Below, in pieces: positions 11,515-23,000 of a stretch of 64,000 nt of DNA (position 1 is the first letter of the stretch; each line of letters starts with the position of its first letter). The DNA lies in contig NC_079975.1 in the NCBI RefSeq assembly GCF_029852145.1, positions 12,955,275 to 13,019,274 of the forward strand, read 5' to 3'. Both the position numbers and the translations under genes were made by a program. The notes beneath the pieces are model-generated. The model ran no database searches. It was not told the DNA's origin and worked only from the letters and a program-made list of their open reading frames with translations. Source of the DNA: Microplitis mediator (lineage: Eukaryota > Arthropoda > Insecta > Hymenoptera > Braconidae).

Positions 11515-11590
11515 GTGATTTGGCACAGTGGATAGCAGATCAGACTTTGAATGCGAAGGCGCTGGGATCGATCCACCGAGTCGGCGTGAA
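11515..11590 (+). tRNA. tRNA-derived sequence (SINE head or tRNA relic)
   Basis: TTGGCACAGTGGATAGC resembles an A box and GGGATCGATCC a B box of an RNA polymerase III promoter, about 45 bases apart, followed by a run of T that could terminate transcription. Stem pairing is too poor for a functional tRNA. It lies in the inner right part of the ACGGTG element. Confidence 0.45.
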
Positions 11591-12780
11591 TTTTTTTTTT
11601 TTTCGCTATAAAATTTATAGACACACCATGGAACGATGAACTTACTGTGGAAATACGGTGAATTCACGGTTAAAAAACTGTCAAGCCATCGGAAAGTCAT
11701 TGTAAACTCACCGTGGATATCGCTGAAAACCACTGTGGAGCGCACCGTAGTTTTACGGTGGTTTTACCGTAAAACCACCGTGAGATTACTGTGACCTTAC
11801 GATCGAAACACCGTGGAAACACTCTTTAAGTGCAATGGAAACGCGGTCGGAATACAGTGGCGTGACTGCACAAAAAATACCGTGATTTCACTGCATTACA
11901 ACCACGTTTTCACAGTCGTTCCACGGTGTTTTAACGGTGTTTTTACTGTAAGGTCACCGTGGCGCTAAAATCGCCAGGGTTACTTTACACCGATCTAATG
12001 TAGCTACAACTCTTTCGCTGATAATATCATCACTTCCTCTTGTTTTTTTTTTATTCTGATAATCTGATAGTACTTGAAAAGTATATTTCTCCACCCGATG
12101 CAGATAGCGCACTTCCTTGGCTAGATAAAAGTTCAACATTTTTGTCTAAAACAAATAAGGATATTAATATGACGAAAAGAATCTTTACGTTAATAAAGAA
12201 TAAAAAATTAATTGATTATTTGATTCTTATAATTTACCTAATAATGTTTTTTCTTCTTCACTCTGTTTTTTTTTTGTTTTTCTAACTGGATTTTTTTGTT
12301 CAATTTATTATCATTATCATCGTCATCATATCTCGTTTTAATATTTGCAATAAAACCAATGCGTTCATCTGATCTTTGATTAATCAAGGATTCTTTAGAA
12401 TTTTCATCGATAACGTCAAATTCATTTGACGGTGCAATGTCAAATAATTTTTTCAATGAACATACAAATTCATGTTGTTTTTTACAGCCACGTCACTCCG
12501 AATTTTGTGCGTTGACAAGTATGCGCCACTCATCGTAGAATTTTTTCAGTTTATCTCGGCATCTTTGCACATCTTGAACAGGAATTTGAGCTTTTTTCCA
12601 AAACACAATAATTTCATCAATGACTGCAGCAATACCTTCTGGGATAGAAGTATTTAAAATACGTGTATGAAAAAAAAAACACTTTCAAGCTTGCAATTTC
12701 GATGGTAATTTATTACCCACTATTTGGACGTCAACATCGCCAATTAAAAAAATGTTTTGACGTAAACGAAAAAGCTCCAT

Positions 12781-13440
12781 ATTTTTCTGATCACTTCGAA
12801 ATCAAATGGATAAAATTTATAGATTAAATTAAATAACGAGAAATTATTAGCATTAGTAAACATTAGTATATGATTTTGATAGAGTTGAGATAATAAATAT
12901 AGGTTATGGGCATTTCAGAATTAATTTTGATGTAAAAAGTTAAAATAAAATCTGATAGATGGCAGCATAATCAGTTTCTGAAATGTTCTTACCCTAAAAT
13001 TTAAATTTGAAACCAGAGTTTATCAATATTTTTACCAATTGAAATCAAAATCTTTTAACAACTTATCAAAAATATTTTATTTATCTCAAAATTTAGAAAA
13101 CAGTTAAAACATACGGCAGGTCAAGAATAAAAGAAAATTAGTGTAATCATTATTTTAGGATCACGATTACCTTGCAAGTTTTCTGAAAAAAAACCATCGA
13201 GATTTCAAATTATAACTCTTCTTTCATTTTTGAATGATTAAATGGCGATAAAAATGGAAAAAACCATAAAATTGACTAGCTTTGATTTTGACCTCGAATA
13301 ACTTTAGAACCAAGTCAAGATAGCGAAAAATCATGAGAGACCTTTTTTGTAGAGCGTTAAATTTGCTATAAGTATTAAGAGCTAAATAAGGACTACCCTA
13401 TTACCTATATAATGTGGTGGACTGGCCCAAAAGTGCCCTA
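12781..13440. other. AT-rich interval with foldback-type fragment
   Basis: No gene seen. At about 13195-13380 a stretch with CTTTTTTGTAGAGCGTTAAA resembles an internal motif shared by the TTAGGGTG foldbacks elsewhere in the window (for example 45190 and 50060), so this is probably a solitary arm relic. Confidence 0.4.
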
Positions 13441-14850
13441 AAATGGGCCAAGCAAGCAAACATCGACTTTTTCGCGGTTCCACGATAAGTACTGCGAACC
13501 ACTCTGGTGGTTGCAAGGAAAACCAACAGATGTCACTGCCGTCCCTGTGGGACTTTATTGTTCGCAAAAAAGGTCAAAGTGTGCAAGTGGTAGTCTCTCA
13601 GAGCCCACTTAAGTATCCAGAAGGGTTCAGGATACAAATGTATTAAATACCATACATATGTTTGTGTGTGCGTGCGTGCACGTATGCGTATGCCTTAGCG
13701 TAAAGTAAATAAGGGAAATAATTAAAGACGTCAAGTCGCTTATCTCGTGTAAACGTCCTATGACTATCGATTACTATTCCTTGTATACATGAATCTGACT
13801 CGGATCCGTCAAAAGTATAAAAAGATAAAAGTTGAACAATGGATCACAAGCCCTAGAGCTCCTCGAAAGCCTGTGGACCATAGGGCCAAACAGGCTAAGA
13901 GCTGTGCTCGCTTGGAAAAGCCTGAGAAACTCAGACATCAAATCCTAGTTGAAGGTGTTAACCTCGAAGCAGGGCTTCAGTTCTCACTACTTAGTAGGCG
14001 ATGACTCAATCATCACGCTATCAATAACCGCAAGGGATGAACGCCGGACAGGAAACCTGCTGATATAGGTTTCAAAGGCCGAGTACAAGCCAGGGTTCTT
14101 GAGATCCAACGCTCATGCTAAATATTAATTCTTAATACATAATATAATAAGCCACATGGCCACAATTATAATAAGAGTAAAACTCTTGATAAGGGCAAAA
14201 CAACTTTCCCCAATGAGACCACGGGGCCAGAATCAGCCTGATCTTGTGGACCAAAGAGTGACACAAGCCTGAGTGGCTACACTTTCGATAGAGGATCAAA
14301 GACCCGAAAGAATAACACGATTCTGTGGACTCAAGCAGTTACCCAGACCTGAGCTGGTATTCAATTGAATGTAAAGAGGCCTAAAAATCTCGTATAGTAC
14401 CACAAACTTGTGGACCCATCAGGGTTACACAAGCCTGAGCGGGTACTTCTCAGCCGTCCCAAGTCTCTTCCTTAGAAAGAACAACCTCTGAGTTGAAAAG
14501 AGGAATGAGGGTCAGGTAAGGCATTCTACTTCATTGCTCCCACGAAAATAATTCTGGTGGAAGTGACTTAGAAGAAGCGGCGCATATTCACTTCGGAGAC
14601 TTTTAATAGGCCGCCCCAATCCGAAACTGGACATGTAATAATTTGTACTTGTACAACGCTGTGGACCTTTGTCACGGAAACTACGAGCGGGAAGTAATGT
14701 TGTGGGATGTAGCAGCTGATATGCAATGTATGTTCTAGTGGGGCAGAGCAGAACGCATGTCGGCTTGGGCGCGTAGCCCAACGCTGCCAACCCAAAAAAT
14801 GATGCCAATCACTCAAAAATCAATGGAAAAACTTGAATGATTTGTTGAAT
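13441..14850. other. Less AT-rich, unclassified degenerate repeat region
   Basis: The base composition is clearly more balanced than in the surroundings. Between 13868 and 14450 four loosely similar blocks contain TGTGGACC/TGTGGACT followed by a CCTGAG(C/T)GG(C/G)TAC-type word (best at 14250, 14330 and 14411), spaced about 85-90 bases. Short open frames here show no recognisable domain. A mobile-element untranslated region is plausible, but I cannot name it. Confidence 0.35.
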
Positions 14851-14857
14851 ATATATA

Positions 14858-14902
14858 AAAGTGAAAAGGCCTGCTCCCTTCGGGGAAGCGGGCTTTTCAC
14901 TT
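14858..14902. other. Strong short hairpin with repeated TTTTCACTTTAATCGA box
   Basis: AGTGAAAAGGCCTGCTCC pairs with GGGGAAGCGGGCTTTTCACT across a short loop (CTTC). The 3' word TTTTCACTTTAATCGATTTT recurs at about 14967 and in near-identical form at 16077, so it belongs to a dispersed repeat. Function unknown. Confidence 0.5.
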
Positions 14903-15008
14903 TAATCGATTTTGAATATATAAGTGATCAACTAGCTTCATGTTCTGCAACATGAGGCGAAATTTTTCACTTTAATCGATTTTGAATGATTGATGATTAT
15001 ATGTGGAT

Positions 15009-15965
15009 TGTAACGGGGTGGAATGCTTCCACATTACATATAAATTCAATTTCGACTCGCGCCAAAAGATTCACCCTCCTTCTTCAACAACTGTCAATAA
15101 ATGAAGAAAATACAGTCACTGAAGCGCCGGGGTCGTTACGGTCGAGTCCTGACATTTGGTTTTAGGGGTTGGCCAGCCTGAGTGGGGAGGTATGAGGGCC
15201 AGAGACGACAAGCTATCGGGCTCTTGGCTCGCAGCAACCGCCGTGGACGGACGTGCCTTGCTACAACTACCACTAACATCTTGGTTTTCCACTACAAATT
15301 TCTATCTACTACTACTACTACTACACGTGCTGCTAGTCATCATAAAATGGGCCATTTTGGTTATTATAAATTACCGTGGACTATTGGAGGATTTGGTTTT
15401 GGAAGTGGACTTGGGACCTGGTGACGGAAGATTGGGTTTGAGGAGGCTAGAGGACCAGAAGAATTTATTGGAGTCTCGTTGGAGAGGATCGGCGGAGGTC
15501 TCGGGAGAATAGTTGGAGTAAGAGTGTTGAAGTGAGTGGAGTTTACTTTGAGTATAAAATTTTTAATAGAGTCATTGTAAAATTGTAATAGAGTCATTGT
15601 AAAATTGTTAAAAGAGTCATTATAAAATTTGTTAAAATAGAGTCACTTATAATATTACGATAGTAGAGTCAGTATAAATCTTTTCAAAGTCAATTGTCGA
15701 GTCAAATTCATCATTCATTCTAATTTATTGTTCACCTGTCATTTATAAAATTTTGTAAGACGACCCGTCTTGAATAAATGCCAGACTCATTAATTTTCTA
15801 TAAATTACATATTAATTATTTCTAAACATTTCCCTTTACAAGTATAAGCTTCAGCGAATTTTCTCTCTCTTAAACTTTTATTTTTCACTGCGTGGTCCAG
15901 TCGGGGTTTACCCTCACCTGGAGATACTGAGACAGTCAGACAGGCTCGCAGAACGCCTCAAGTTT
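15009..15965 (+). mobile_element. Possible LTR-like relic (TGTAACGGGG start)
   Basis: Begins TGTAACGGGGTGG and near 15895 carries GCGTGGTCCAGTCGGGGTTT, similar in style and place to the GCGTGTCCGGCTCAGGACGAG box late in the LTRs at 2804 and 33057. CCCGTTACA at 18127-18135 could be the matching right end, in which case the LINE fragment region lies within it. No target duplication is evident, so the reading is tentative. Confidence 0.3.
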
Positions 15966-16613
15966 TGCATATGTGTGGGACACTTATTATATTAGGACCA
16001 CAATCTAAACCAATATAATAAGCACACCCATTACAGGATTTATTGTCTTATGGTCCCTGGACCTGAGGCAGTTTTTTCTCACTTTAATCGATTTTTTAAA
16101 TGCAATGATAGTCAAAAGCTATTATATGTCGACAGTGGACTGATATCACCGCAAATAGGCACAGACCCTGCTAAAATTTTTGATTATCATAAAATTGCGA
16201 AAGCAATACGTATAAAAATTTTCATGCAAAATGCGGTCAAGTATCAGCTCCCAGACAAAACCTAACCCTATCCTTCCCCCTTACACTAATTACGTTTTTT
16301 CTCTTTCACAGGTAGCAGCAACACTAATCTAAACTTTCTTCCCTACAGGCACAACCAAGAGTCTAGCGACTCAAATAGCAAAACAAAACATAGCAATTCT
16401 CTCTCCTGAAAAATTATTCGCGCCAATGGACCGGCATTCGGAATGTGCAGGACCGGTCCTCAAGGGGGAGGAGGGACATGGCAGAATTTTTTTTCTTACG
16501 CGAAAATTTTTTTTTTGTGTTGAACTATGGTTTTTTTCCACATGCACTTGAAAAAAAAAATCTGGCTCCGAAATGAAGCACTCTAATACATATATAAATT
16601 TTTTAATGAATAG

Positions 16614-16715
16614 TATTTTCGAACCGTACTCAACTAATTATGATAGGTCGTGACAAAATTCCTTGAAAAATCGACCATGAGGCCAAATACAATAGTTAGA
16701 TTTTAGAAAAATCTA
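16614..16715 (-). repeat. Dispersed repeat F fragment (reverse)
   Basis: Reverse complement of sequence at 32440-32511 plus 37235-37280: the CCTTGAAAAATCGACCATGAG region. It is useful because it runs uninterrupted through the point where the 4.7-kb element at 32512-37234 is inserted, giving the empty site. Other family F fragments lie at 19186-19298 and 38893-38935. Confidence 0.65.
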
Positions 16716-16724
16716 CCTAAAAAG

Positions 16725-17589
16725 AGCGTTAGATACTTAGGGGTACACTTCGACCAGGACCTCAAACCAACTACACACATAAAGACAAGGCGCGCGAAAT
16801 TAGACAAAACTTTTGGTCGTTTACGCCGTCTCGCACGGACTGAATGGGGACTGCGCCTTCTGGCTATGTTTACCATCTACGGGGGCTACTTCCTGCCTGT
16901 TGTCACTTATGCGGCAGCAGGCTGGCGTGACCTGGCGTGAAGTGGGGGATTGGAAGGCTCTTAGGGCCCTGCAACGTCGAACCCTGATTACGATGACGTG
17001 TTCATACAAGACGGCATCGTATGAGGGACTTTGTGTAGTTGCGGGGGCAGTGCCCATTCGGCTTGTGATTGACGAACGTTGCGCCCGTCACAATCTTCGC
17101 ACTGACAAACAGGCAACCCTTGGATCCGCGACCGTGCAGCCAGATGACGAAGTAAGCTTTGTCTCCCTCAGAAAAGAAACCATTCGCAGATGGCAAGAAC
17201 AGTGGTCCACAACGGACAAAGGACGCATGACATTCAACTTCGTACCCGACGTTACTGAACATCTAGCGAGCAAACACATCAGCCCCAATTTCTGGCTTAC
17301 CCAGATTTTTACCGGTCACGGCTGTTTCAAAGATAGACTCTTCAAGTACGGACTCGCAAAGGATCGCAAATGTCCCCAATGTAACAAAGGGTGGGATACC
17401 GTTCAGCACTTACTGCTAAAATGCACCGAGTTTGAGCCTCAGCGTGAGGTGCTCCAAAACATAGAAGGGTGGGTCGCGGAGTGGCCACAAATCGGGAGGG
17501 TTTACGTGACATCCCCAAACTTTAAAATTTTTAATGGTTTCAGGAAAGATTGTCTCCACCACAAGCTCAGCAGCCAATTCCAACACTGA
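16725..17589 (+). pseudogene. 5'-truncated R1-like non-LTR retrotransposon (LINE) RT C-terminus
   Basis: Frame 1 (16725-16940) reads VRYLGVHFDQDL...LARTEWGLRLLAMFTIYGG, the thumb-side region after the RT catalytic core; after a frameshift near 16925-16940, beside the partial duplication CTGGCGTGACCTGGCGTGA, the second frame continues ALRALQRRTLITMTCSYKTA and ends with the C-terminal CCHC-type knuckle CPQCNKGWDTVQHLLLKC, stop at 17587-17589. This order is typical of R1/TRAS-like ORF2 proteins. The catalytic core and everything upstream are missing, the usual 5' truncation. More GC-rich than its neighbours. Confidence 0.8.
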
Positions 17590-18135
17590 GAGGAAGGAGG
17601 AGAGGACTACTAGATCACGGTTCAACTGGCATCCACCCAGTTGTTGTCGGAGCATCTGGACATGGGTGTGCAGAACTCGCGATTTGTGAGGACTCTTTGC
17701 ATCCCGGGTGTCAGTTCGAAGTTAGGTGTGTGTGAGAATGTGTTGATGTATGGACGAATGAATGTAAACAAAACTAGGTGTCTTCTGAGGAAGGCAGGGG
17801 AAAGAGACCACGTCCCCTCTCGACCAATTATGGTATGTCGACCAATACATAATTGGTACTATGGGGAGCCCATTCCAAGCCTCACTACGACCAGAGTCTC
17901 TTTATTTCTTGAGATGGGAGGAATGTTTGGGCCCACGTAAGGTCAGACTCGTAGTGACTGTGGTTAGATACCACACGTAATGAGGATTTTTGATTATACC
18001 TCCGATTGATGTCCACCTTAGTTTCAACTAAGTGTGTCGTCTGGGTAGAAGAGATGAGATTTCGCAGTGCGTGTGTGCCCAAAAGGGTAAGGAAACGGCT
18101 TCCGGTTGGCGGAGGTGGACTTAGGTCCCGTTACA
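17590..18135 (+). other. Probable 3' UTR/flank of the LINE fragment
   Basis: About 550 bases of similar composition to the LINE ORF with no coding signal. It ends at CCCGTTACA before AT-rich DNA. No poly(A) or short tail repeat marks a clear LINE 3' end. Confidence 0.3.
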
Positions 18136-18164
18136 TTAATTAATTACTTGTATAATATTTGTCA

Positions 18165-19298
18165 AATCAACTATCTGAAGTTCTTTATCGAAAATAGTCG
18201 TTGTCTTTTTTTACCCTTACTCTTAGAAAACGAGCCTGATTTCTTATCATGACTATACACTAACATGTTGAGACAATGTGAATTGTCATCTTCGTCCTCA
18301 GCCTTACGGTTCCCAATTTTTCCCGTCTCATTGCCGTCTGAAACTACACAAGTCATAGTGACATAGTCACATGACTGATTGTCACGTCGACGCATGTCCG
18401 TAAGGGTGCAGTGGGGACAGAGTCAGGAGGCTAGCCCTACGCCCAAAATTATCGGTCAATCACTTCGATCCTGAATCAGTTAACATTAAGACGCATAGAT
18501 TATCTACTATTGTAATTTACTAGCAATTTATTTGTGATTCTGTTAATATACTAGCAATTTATTTGCGACATTCTGTACATTACTGGCAATTATCTTGCGA
18601 CTAGATTTTATTGTTTAGTTATTAATTCTTTCAAATGAAGTTTAAACAAATTAAATATTACTGTACGTTACGGGCGATATACTCGCAATGCAAAACTATA
18701 CTGTGCCGTCTACATTACATCCTGCGCTTGCATTTTCTTGTAAGTAATTTCTATTATTATAATTGGCAATAAACAATCATTGCAATTGTTAATCATTCAC
18801 TGTATCTATTATCTGTTCATCCTATTTACATCCGAAAATACTGGTAAGATTATTGAATAGTTTAAATAAATAAATATTAATTAAGTTAAAAGTAGTAATT
18901 CGACTATCGATAAGTATAATCTATAATTTTATAAGCCGTGAGGTTAGTTGATAAGTTTTCTCATACGTTGCCGTGTTGGAATAAGTGCGAGTTCTTGCTT
19001 CGCAAGAACCCTAGTCCATTGCTCTGAACCAGCAAAAATAAAAAATTCGTAGAGGCCAGCCTAAGCCAGGGTTCAACCCGCGGATTCTGGTGGCTGCTGG
19101 TTAGAATCGCAAAGAGAAAAGCGCTTTGTCTCAATGTATCACAAGATATGCATATATGAATCTTTTTATATAGATTAATTCGAAAATCTACCTTCCATTT
19201 CAACTGCCGAATGGCCTTTTTTAGTAGATTTCATAAAAATCTAACTACTGTATTTGTCCTCATGATGGAATTTTCGAAAAATTTTTCTACCTCTAAAC
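18165..19298 (+). repeat. Dispersed repeat F, interrupted by a solo LTR
   Basis: 18165-18268 and 19134-19298 together match 38745-38935 (TCAAATCAACTATCTGAAGTT ... TATATAGATTAATT ... GCCGAATGGCC), where the sequence is continuous. The gap is filled by the solo LTR at 18269-19133. Confidence 0.75.
18269..19133. mobile_element. Solo LTR (865 bp), TGAGACAA...TTGTCTCA, ATGT duplication
   Basis: Ends are TG...CA and inverted over 8 bases. ATGT flanks both sides (18265-18268, 19134-19137). The homologous uninterrupted copy near 38847-38858 reads CACTAAGATGAATCACAA and gives the empty site with ATGA at the target. No coding sequence. Confidence 0.8.
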
Positions 19299-19362
19299 TC
19301 AGCTCAGCGAGCTAAGTCAGGAAATACATTAGGTTCAAAAGTTAAGTTAATATATGTATATT

Positions 19363-19650
19363 AGGGTGGTCCTTATTTTGGACATTTTCGAATTTTTATG
19401 CTCCCAGAGGCTTATGTGGTTCGAAATAATTAAAAAAAAATATCCTCAAAGTTTCAGGTCTCTACCTCAATTTTAACCCGTGCCGCACAGCTATGTAGGT
19501 TTTCCGTTTAAATAACACGGGGTTTTTGGCATTGGACGATTAATTTTTTATTCCGGCTAAAGTAATTGTTCAAAAAATTTGAAACTCTATAGACTTTATC
19601 CTTATATTAGCAGCTACTCCTCAGAATTTTTACAGATTTTCAGCTACTAT
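19363..19650 (+). mobile_element. Single end of a TTAGGGTG foldback-type element
   Basis: TATTAGGGTGGTCCTTATTT opens a stretch whose inner part (GTTTAAATAACACGGGGTTTTTGG) resembles the arms of the 41914-45447 foldback. No inverted partner is present, so this is a truncated relic. Confidence 0.5.
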
Positions 19651-19654
19651 AATT

Positions 19655-19735
19655 CGGGCATGTACAGGATTTGAACCGTGGGCCTCGCTTTCAATAGTTT
19701 AACCCGCTACCCGTTGACCTAAGAGATTAACTTGA
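19655..19735 (-). tRNA. tRNA-like sequence (relic or SINE head)
   Basis: On the minus strand TAGGTCAACGGGTAGCGGG (A-box-like) precedes GGTTCAAATCC (B box) by about 30 bases. Acceptor pairing is weak. Probably a tRNA pseudogene or SINE head. Confidence 0.45.
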
Positions 19736-20099
19736 AAAGTGAGTTTCGTATGAACTTCAAGTCATAAAAATCTTATACGTGATAGATTTATAGTCAACAA
19801 AATTTTATATGTTACTTATTAATTATTGATTTAAAGTTATATGAAATTATATATAAGCTATATATAATTATAACTATGTTAGCTATATATAATTATATGT
19901 AATAAATTATGACTAAGTTAATTATATTTGATTATAACTAAGAATTTAAATTTAATCCCATACCCTGGTTAAAAAAGTGAATTAAAAAGGATTAACAAAG
20001 CACACATACTTAATACTCCTTAATACTCTTTAATACTCTTAATTCTCCGGAGAATTCAGATCGAACATAAAATGAATCCTTTTTAATTCTCCATCATCT

Positions 20100-23000
20100 A
20101 GCGACAAGATTATTATCGTTTTAGGATTAAAAAGAATAAAAAAGGATTGAATATTTTTAATCCTAACTTATCCTTTTTAATTCTAAAATAATATTGCAAT
20201 TTCTGATCGCGCGGAGGATTCGAGAGAATAAAAGAGGATTGGGAAAAGTTTAATTCTAACTAATCCTTTTTTAATCCAAATTAATATTGAATTTCTGTTC
20301 TCGCGGAGGATTCAAGAGAATAAAAGAGGGTTGGAAAAAGTTTAATTCTAACTAATCCTCTTTAATTCTAAATTAATATTAAATTTCCGTTTCCGAGGAG
20401 GATTCAAGAGAATAAAAGAGGATTGAAAAAAGTTTAATCCTAACTAATTCTTTTTAATTCTGAATTAATATTTAATTTCTGTTCTCACAGAGGATTCAAG
20501 ATAATAAAAGAGGATTGGAAAAAGTTTAATTCTAACTAATCCTTTTTGATTCTAAATTAATATTAAATTTCCGTTTCCGAGGAGGATTCAAGAGAATAAA
20601 AGAGGATTCAAAATCGTTTAATCCTAACTAATTCTTTTTAATTCTAAAATAACTTTCAATTTCTGTTCTCGCGGAGGATCCAAGAGAATAAAAGAGAATT
20701 GGAAAAAGTTTAATTCTAACTAATCCTTTTTAATTCTAAATTAATATTAAATTTCTGTTTCCGAGAAGGATTCAAGAGAATAAAAGAGGATTCAAAATAG
20801 TTTAATCCGAACTAATTCTTTTTAATTTTAAAATAACTTTTAATTTCTGTTCTCGCGGAGGATTCAAGAGAATAAAAGAGAATTGGAAAAAGTTTCATTC
20901 TAACTAATCCTTTTTAATTCTAAATTATTATTAAATTTCTGGTCCGAGAAGGATTTAAGAGAATAAAAGAGGATTCCAAAAAAGTTTAATCCTAACTAAT
21001 CCTTTTCAATTCTAAAATAACTTTGAATTTCTGTTCTCGCGGAGGATTCAAGAGAATAAAAGAGGATTCAAAATAGTTTAATCCTAACTAATCCTTTTTA
21101 ATTCTAGAATAATATTTAATTTCTGTTCTCGTGGAGGATTCAAGAGAACAAAAGAGGATTGGAAAAAGTTAAATTCTAACTAATCCTTTTTCATTCTAAA
21201 ATAACTTTAAATTTCTGTTCTCGCGGAGGATTCAAGAGAATAAAAGAGTATTTAAAAAAGTTTAATCCTAACTAATTCTTTTTAATTCTAAAATAACTTT
21301 GAATTTCTATTCTCGCGGAGAATTCAAGAGAATAAAAGAGGATTCAAAAAAGTTTAATCCTAGCTAATCCTTTTCAATTCTAAAATAACTTTGAATTTCT
21401 GTTCTCGCGGAGGATTCAAGAGAATAAAAGAGGGTTGGAAAAAGTTTCATTCTAACTAATCCTCTTTAATTCTAAATTAATATTAAATTTCCGTTTCCGA
21501 GGAGGATTCAAGAGAATAAAAGAGGATTGAAAAAAGTTTAATCCTAACTAATTCTTTTTAATTCTGAATTAATATTTAATTTCTGTTCTCACAGAGGATT
21601 CAAGATAATAAAAAAGGATTGGAAAAAGTTTAATTCTAACTAATCCTTTTTGATTCTAAATTAATATTAAATTTCCGTTTCCGAGGAGGATTCAAGAGAA
21701 TAGAAGAGAATTCAAAATAGTTTAATCCTAACTAATTCTTTTTAATTCTAAAATAACTTTAAATTTCTGTTCTCGCGGCGGATTCAAGAGAATTAAAGAG
21801 AATTGGAAAAAGTTTAATTCTAACTAATCCTTTTCAATTCTAAATTAATATTAAATTTTTGTTCCCGAGGAGGATTCAAGAGAATTAAAGAGTATTTAAA
21901 AAAGTTTAATCCTAACTAATTCTTTTTAATTCTAAAATAACTTTGAATTTCTATTCTCGCGGAGAATTCAAGAGAATAAAAGAGGATTCAAAACAGTTTA
22001 ATCCTAGCTAATCCTTTTCAATTCTAAAATAACTTTGAATTTCTGTTCTCGCGGAGAATTCAAGAGAATAAAAGAGGATTCAAAATAGTTTAATCCTAAC
22101 TAATCCTTTTTAATTCTAGAATAATATTTAATTTCTGTTCTCGTGGAGGATTCAAGAGAACAAAAGAGGATTGGAAAAAGTTAAATTCTAACTAATCCTT
22201 TTTCATTCTAAAATAACTTTAAATTTCTGTTCTCGCGGAGGATTCAAGAGAATAAAAGAGTATTTAAAAAAGTTTAATTCTAACTAATCCTTTTCAATTC
22301 TAAATTAATATTAAATTTTTGTTCCCGAGGAGGATTCAAGAGAATAAAAGAGTATTTAAAAAAGTTTAATCCTAACTAATTCTTTTTAATTCTAAAATAA
22401 CTATGAATTTCTATTCTCGCGGAGAATTCAAGAGAATAAAAGAGGATTCAAAAAAGTTTAATCCTAGCTAATCCTTTTCAATTCTAAAATAACTTTGAAT
22501 TTCTGTTCTCGCGGAGGATTCAAGAGAATAAAAGAGGATTCAAAATAGTTTAATCCTAACTAATTCTTTTTAATTCTAAAATAACTTTCAATTTCTGTTC
22601 TCGCGGAGGATTCAAGAGAATAAAAGAGAATTGGAAAAAGTTTAATTCCAACTAATCCTTTTTAATTCTAAATTAATATTAAATTCCTGTTTCCGAGAAG
22701 GATTCAAGAAAATAAAAGAGGATTCCAAAAAAGTTTAATCCTAACTAATCCTTTTCAATTCTAAAATAACTTTGAATTTCTGTTCTCGCGGAGAATTCAA
22801 GAGAATAAAAGAGGATTCAAAATAGTTTAATCCTAACTAATCCTTTTTAATTCTAGAATAATATTTAATTTCTGTTCTCGTGGAGGATTCAAGAGAACAA
22901 AAGAGGATTGGAAAAAGTTAGATTCTAACTAATCCTTTTTCATTCTAAAATACCTTTAAATTTCTGTTTTCGCGGAGGATTCAAGAGAATAAAAGAGTAT

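Larger units (their letters stand above)
10160..11979. mobile_element. 1.8-kb TIR element with ACGGTG subterminal arrays
   Basis: Ends CCCTAGCGGTTTTACCGTGA (left) and, inverted, CCCTGGCGATTTTAGCGCCA (right). For about 400 bp inside the left end and 330 bp inside the right end the sequence is a dense, irregular array of ACGGTG/CACCGT words separated by short T- or A-rich spacers, in opposite orientation at the two ends. It interrupts the decayed Cc8L18.2-like gene with a 2-bp TT duplication (10158-10159 and 11980-11981); the gene frame (CKV-SERDAV) is exact without it. The AT-rich centre has no coding potential. Confidence 0.8.
8262..12780 (-). pseudogene. Decayed Cc8L18.2-like (transposon-type) gene split by two insertions
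   Basis: Minus-strand segments 12780-12239, ~12139-11982, ~10157-9945 and ~8410-8262 read, in order, as one protein: a start near 12780 (MELFRLRQNIFLIG), an FWKKAQIP...RCRDKLKKFYDEW segment, SLKKLFDIAPSNEFDVIDE, ISERVVATLDRCKVSERDAV, INSLIINRSSIRRHQQTLRE, VVHGDGKL and RLPVIITPEDKKIMLGVP. From memory this order matches a widespread arthropod family often annotated as Cc8L18.2-like, thought to be transposon-derived; the match was not searched. In-frame stops near 12679, 12500 and 9995, a break at 12240-12140 and loss of everything after the LGVP region show it is dead. The reading frame resumes exactly across both inserted elements. Confidence 0.7.

Noticed and set aside
8262..12780. Integrated bracovirus segment, because of the Cc8L18.2-like gene name
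   Set aside because: The family is widespread and probably transposon-derived; no segment-boundary motifs or other viral genes were seen.
17002..17655. Minus-strand frames opposite the LINE fragment
   Set aside because: The plus strand shows the recognisable RT C-terminus and zinc knuckle; the minus frames are shadows.
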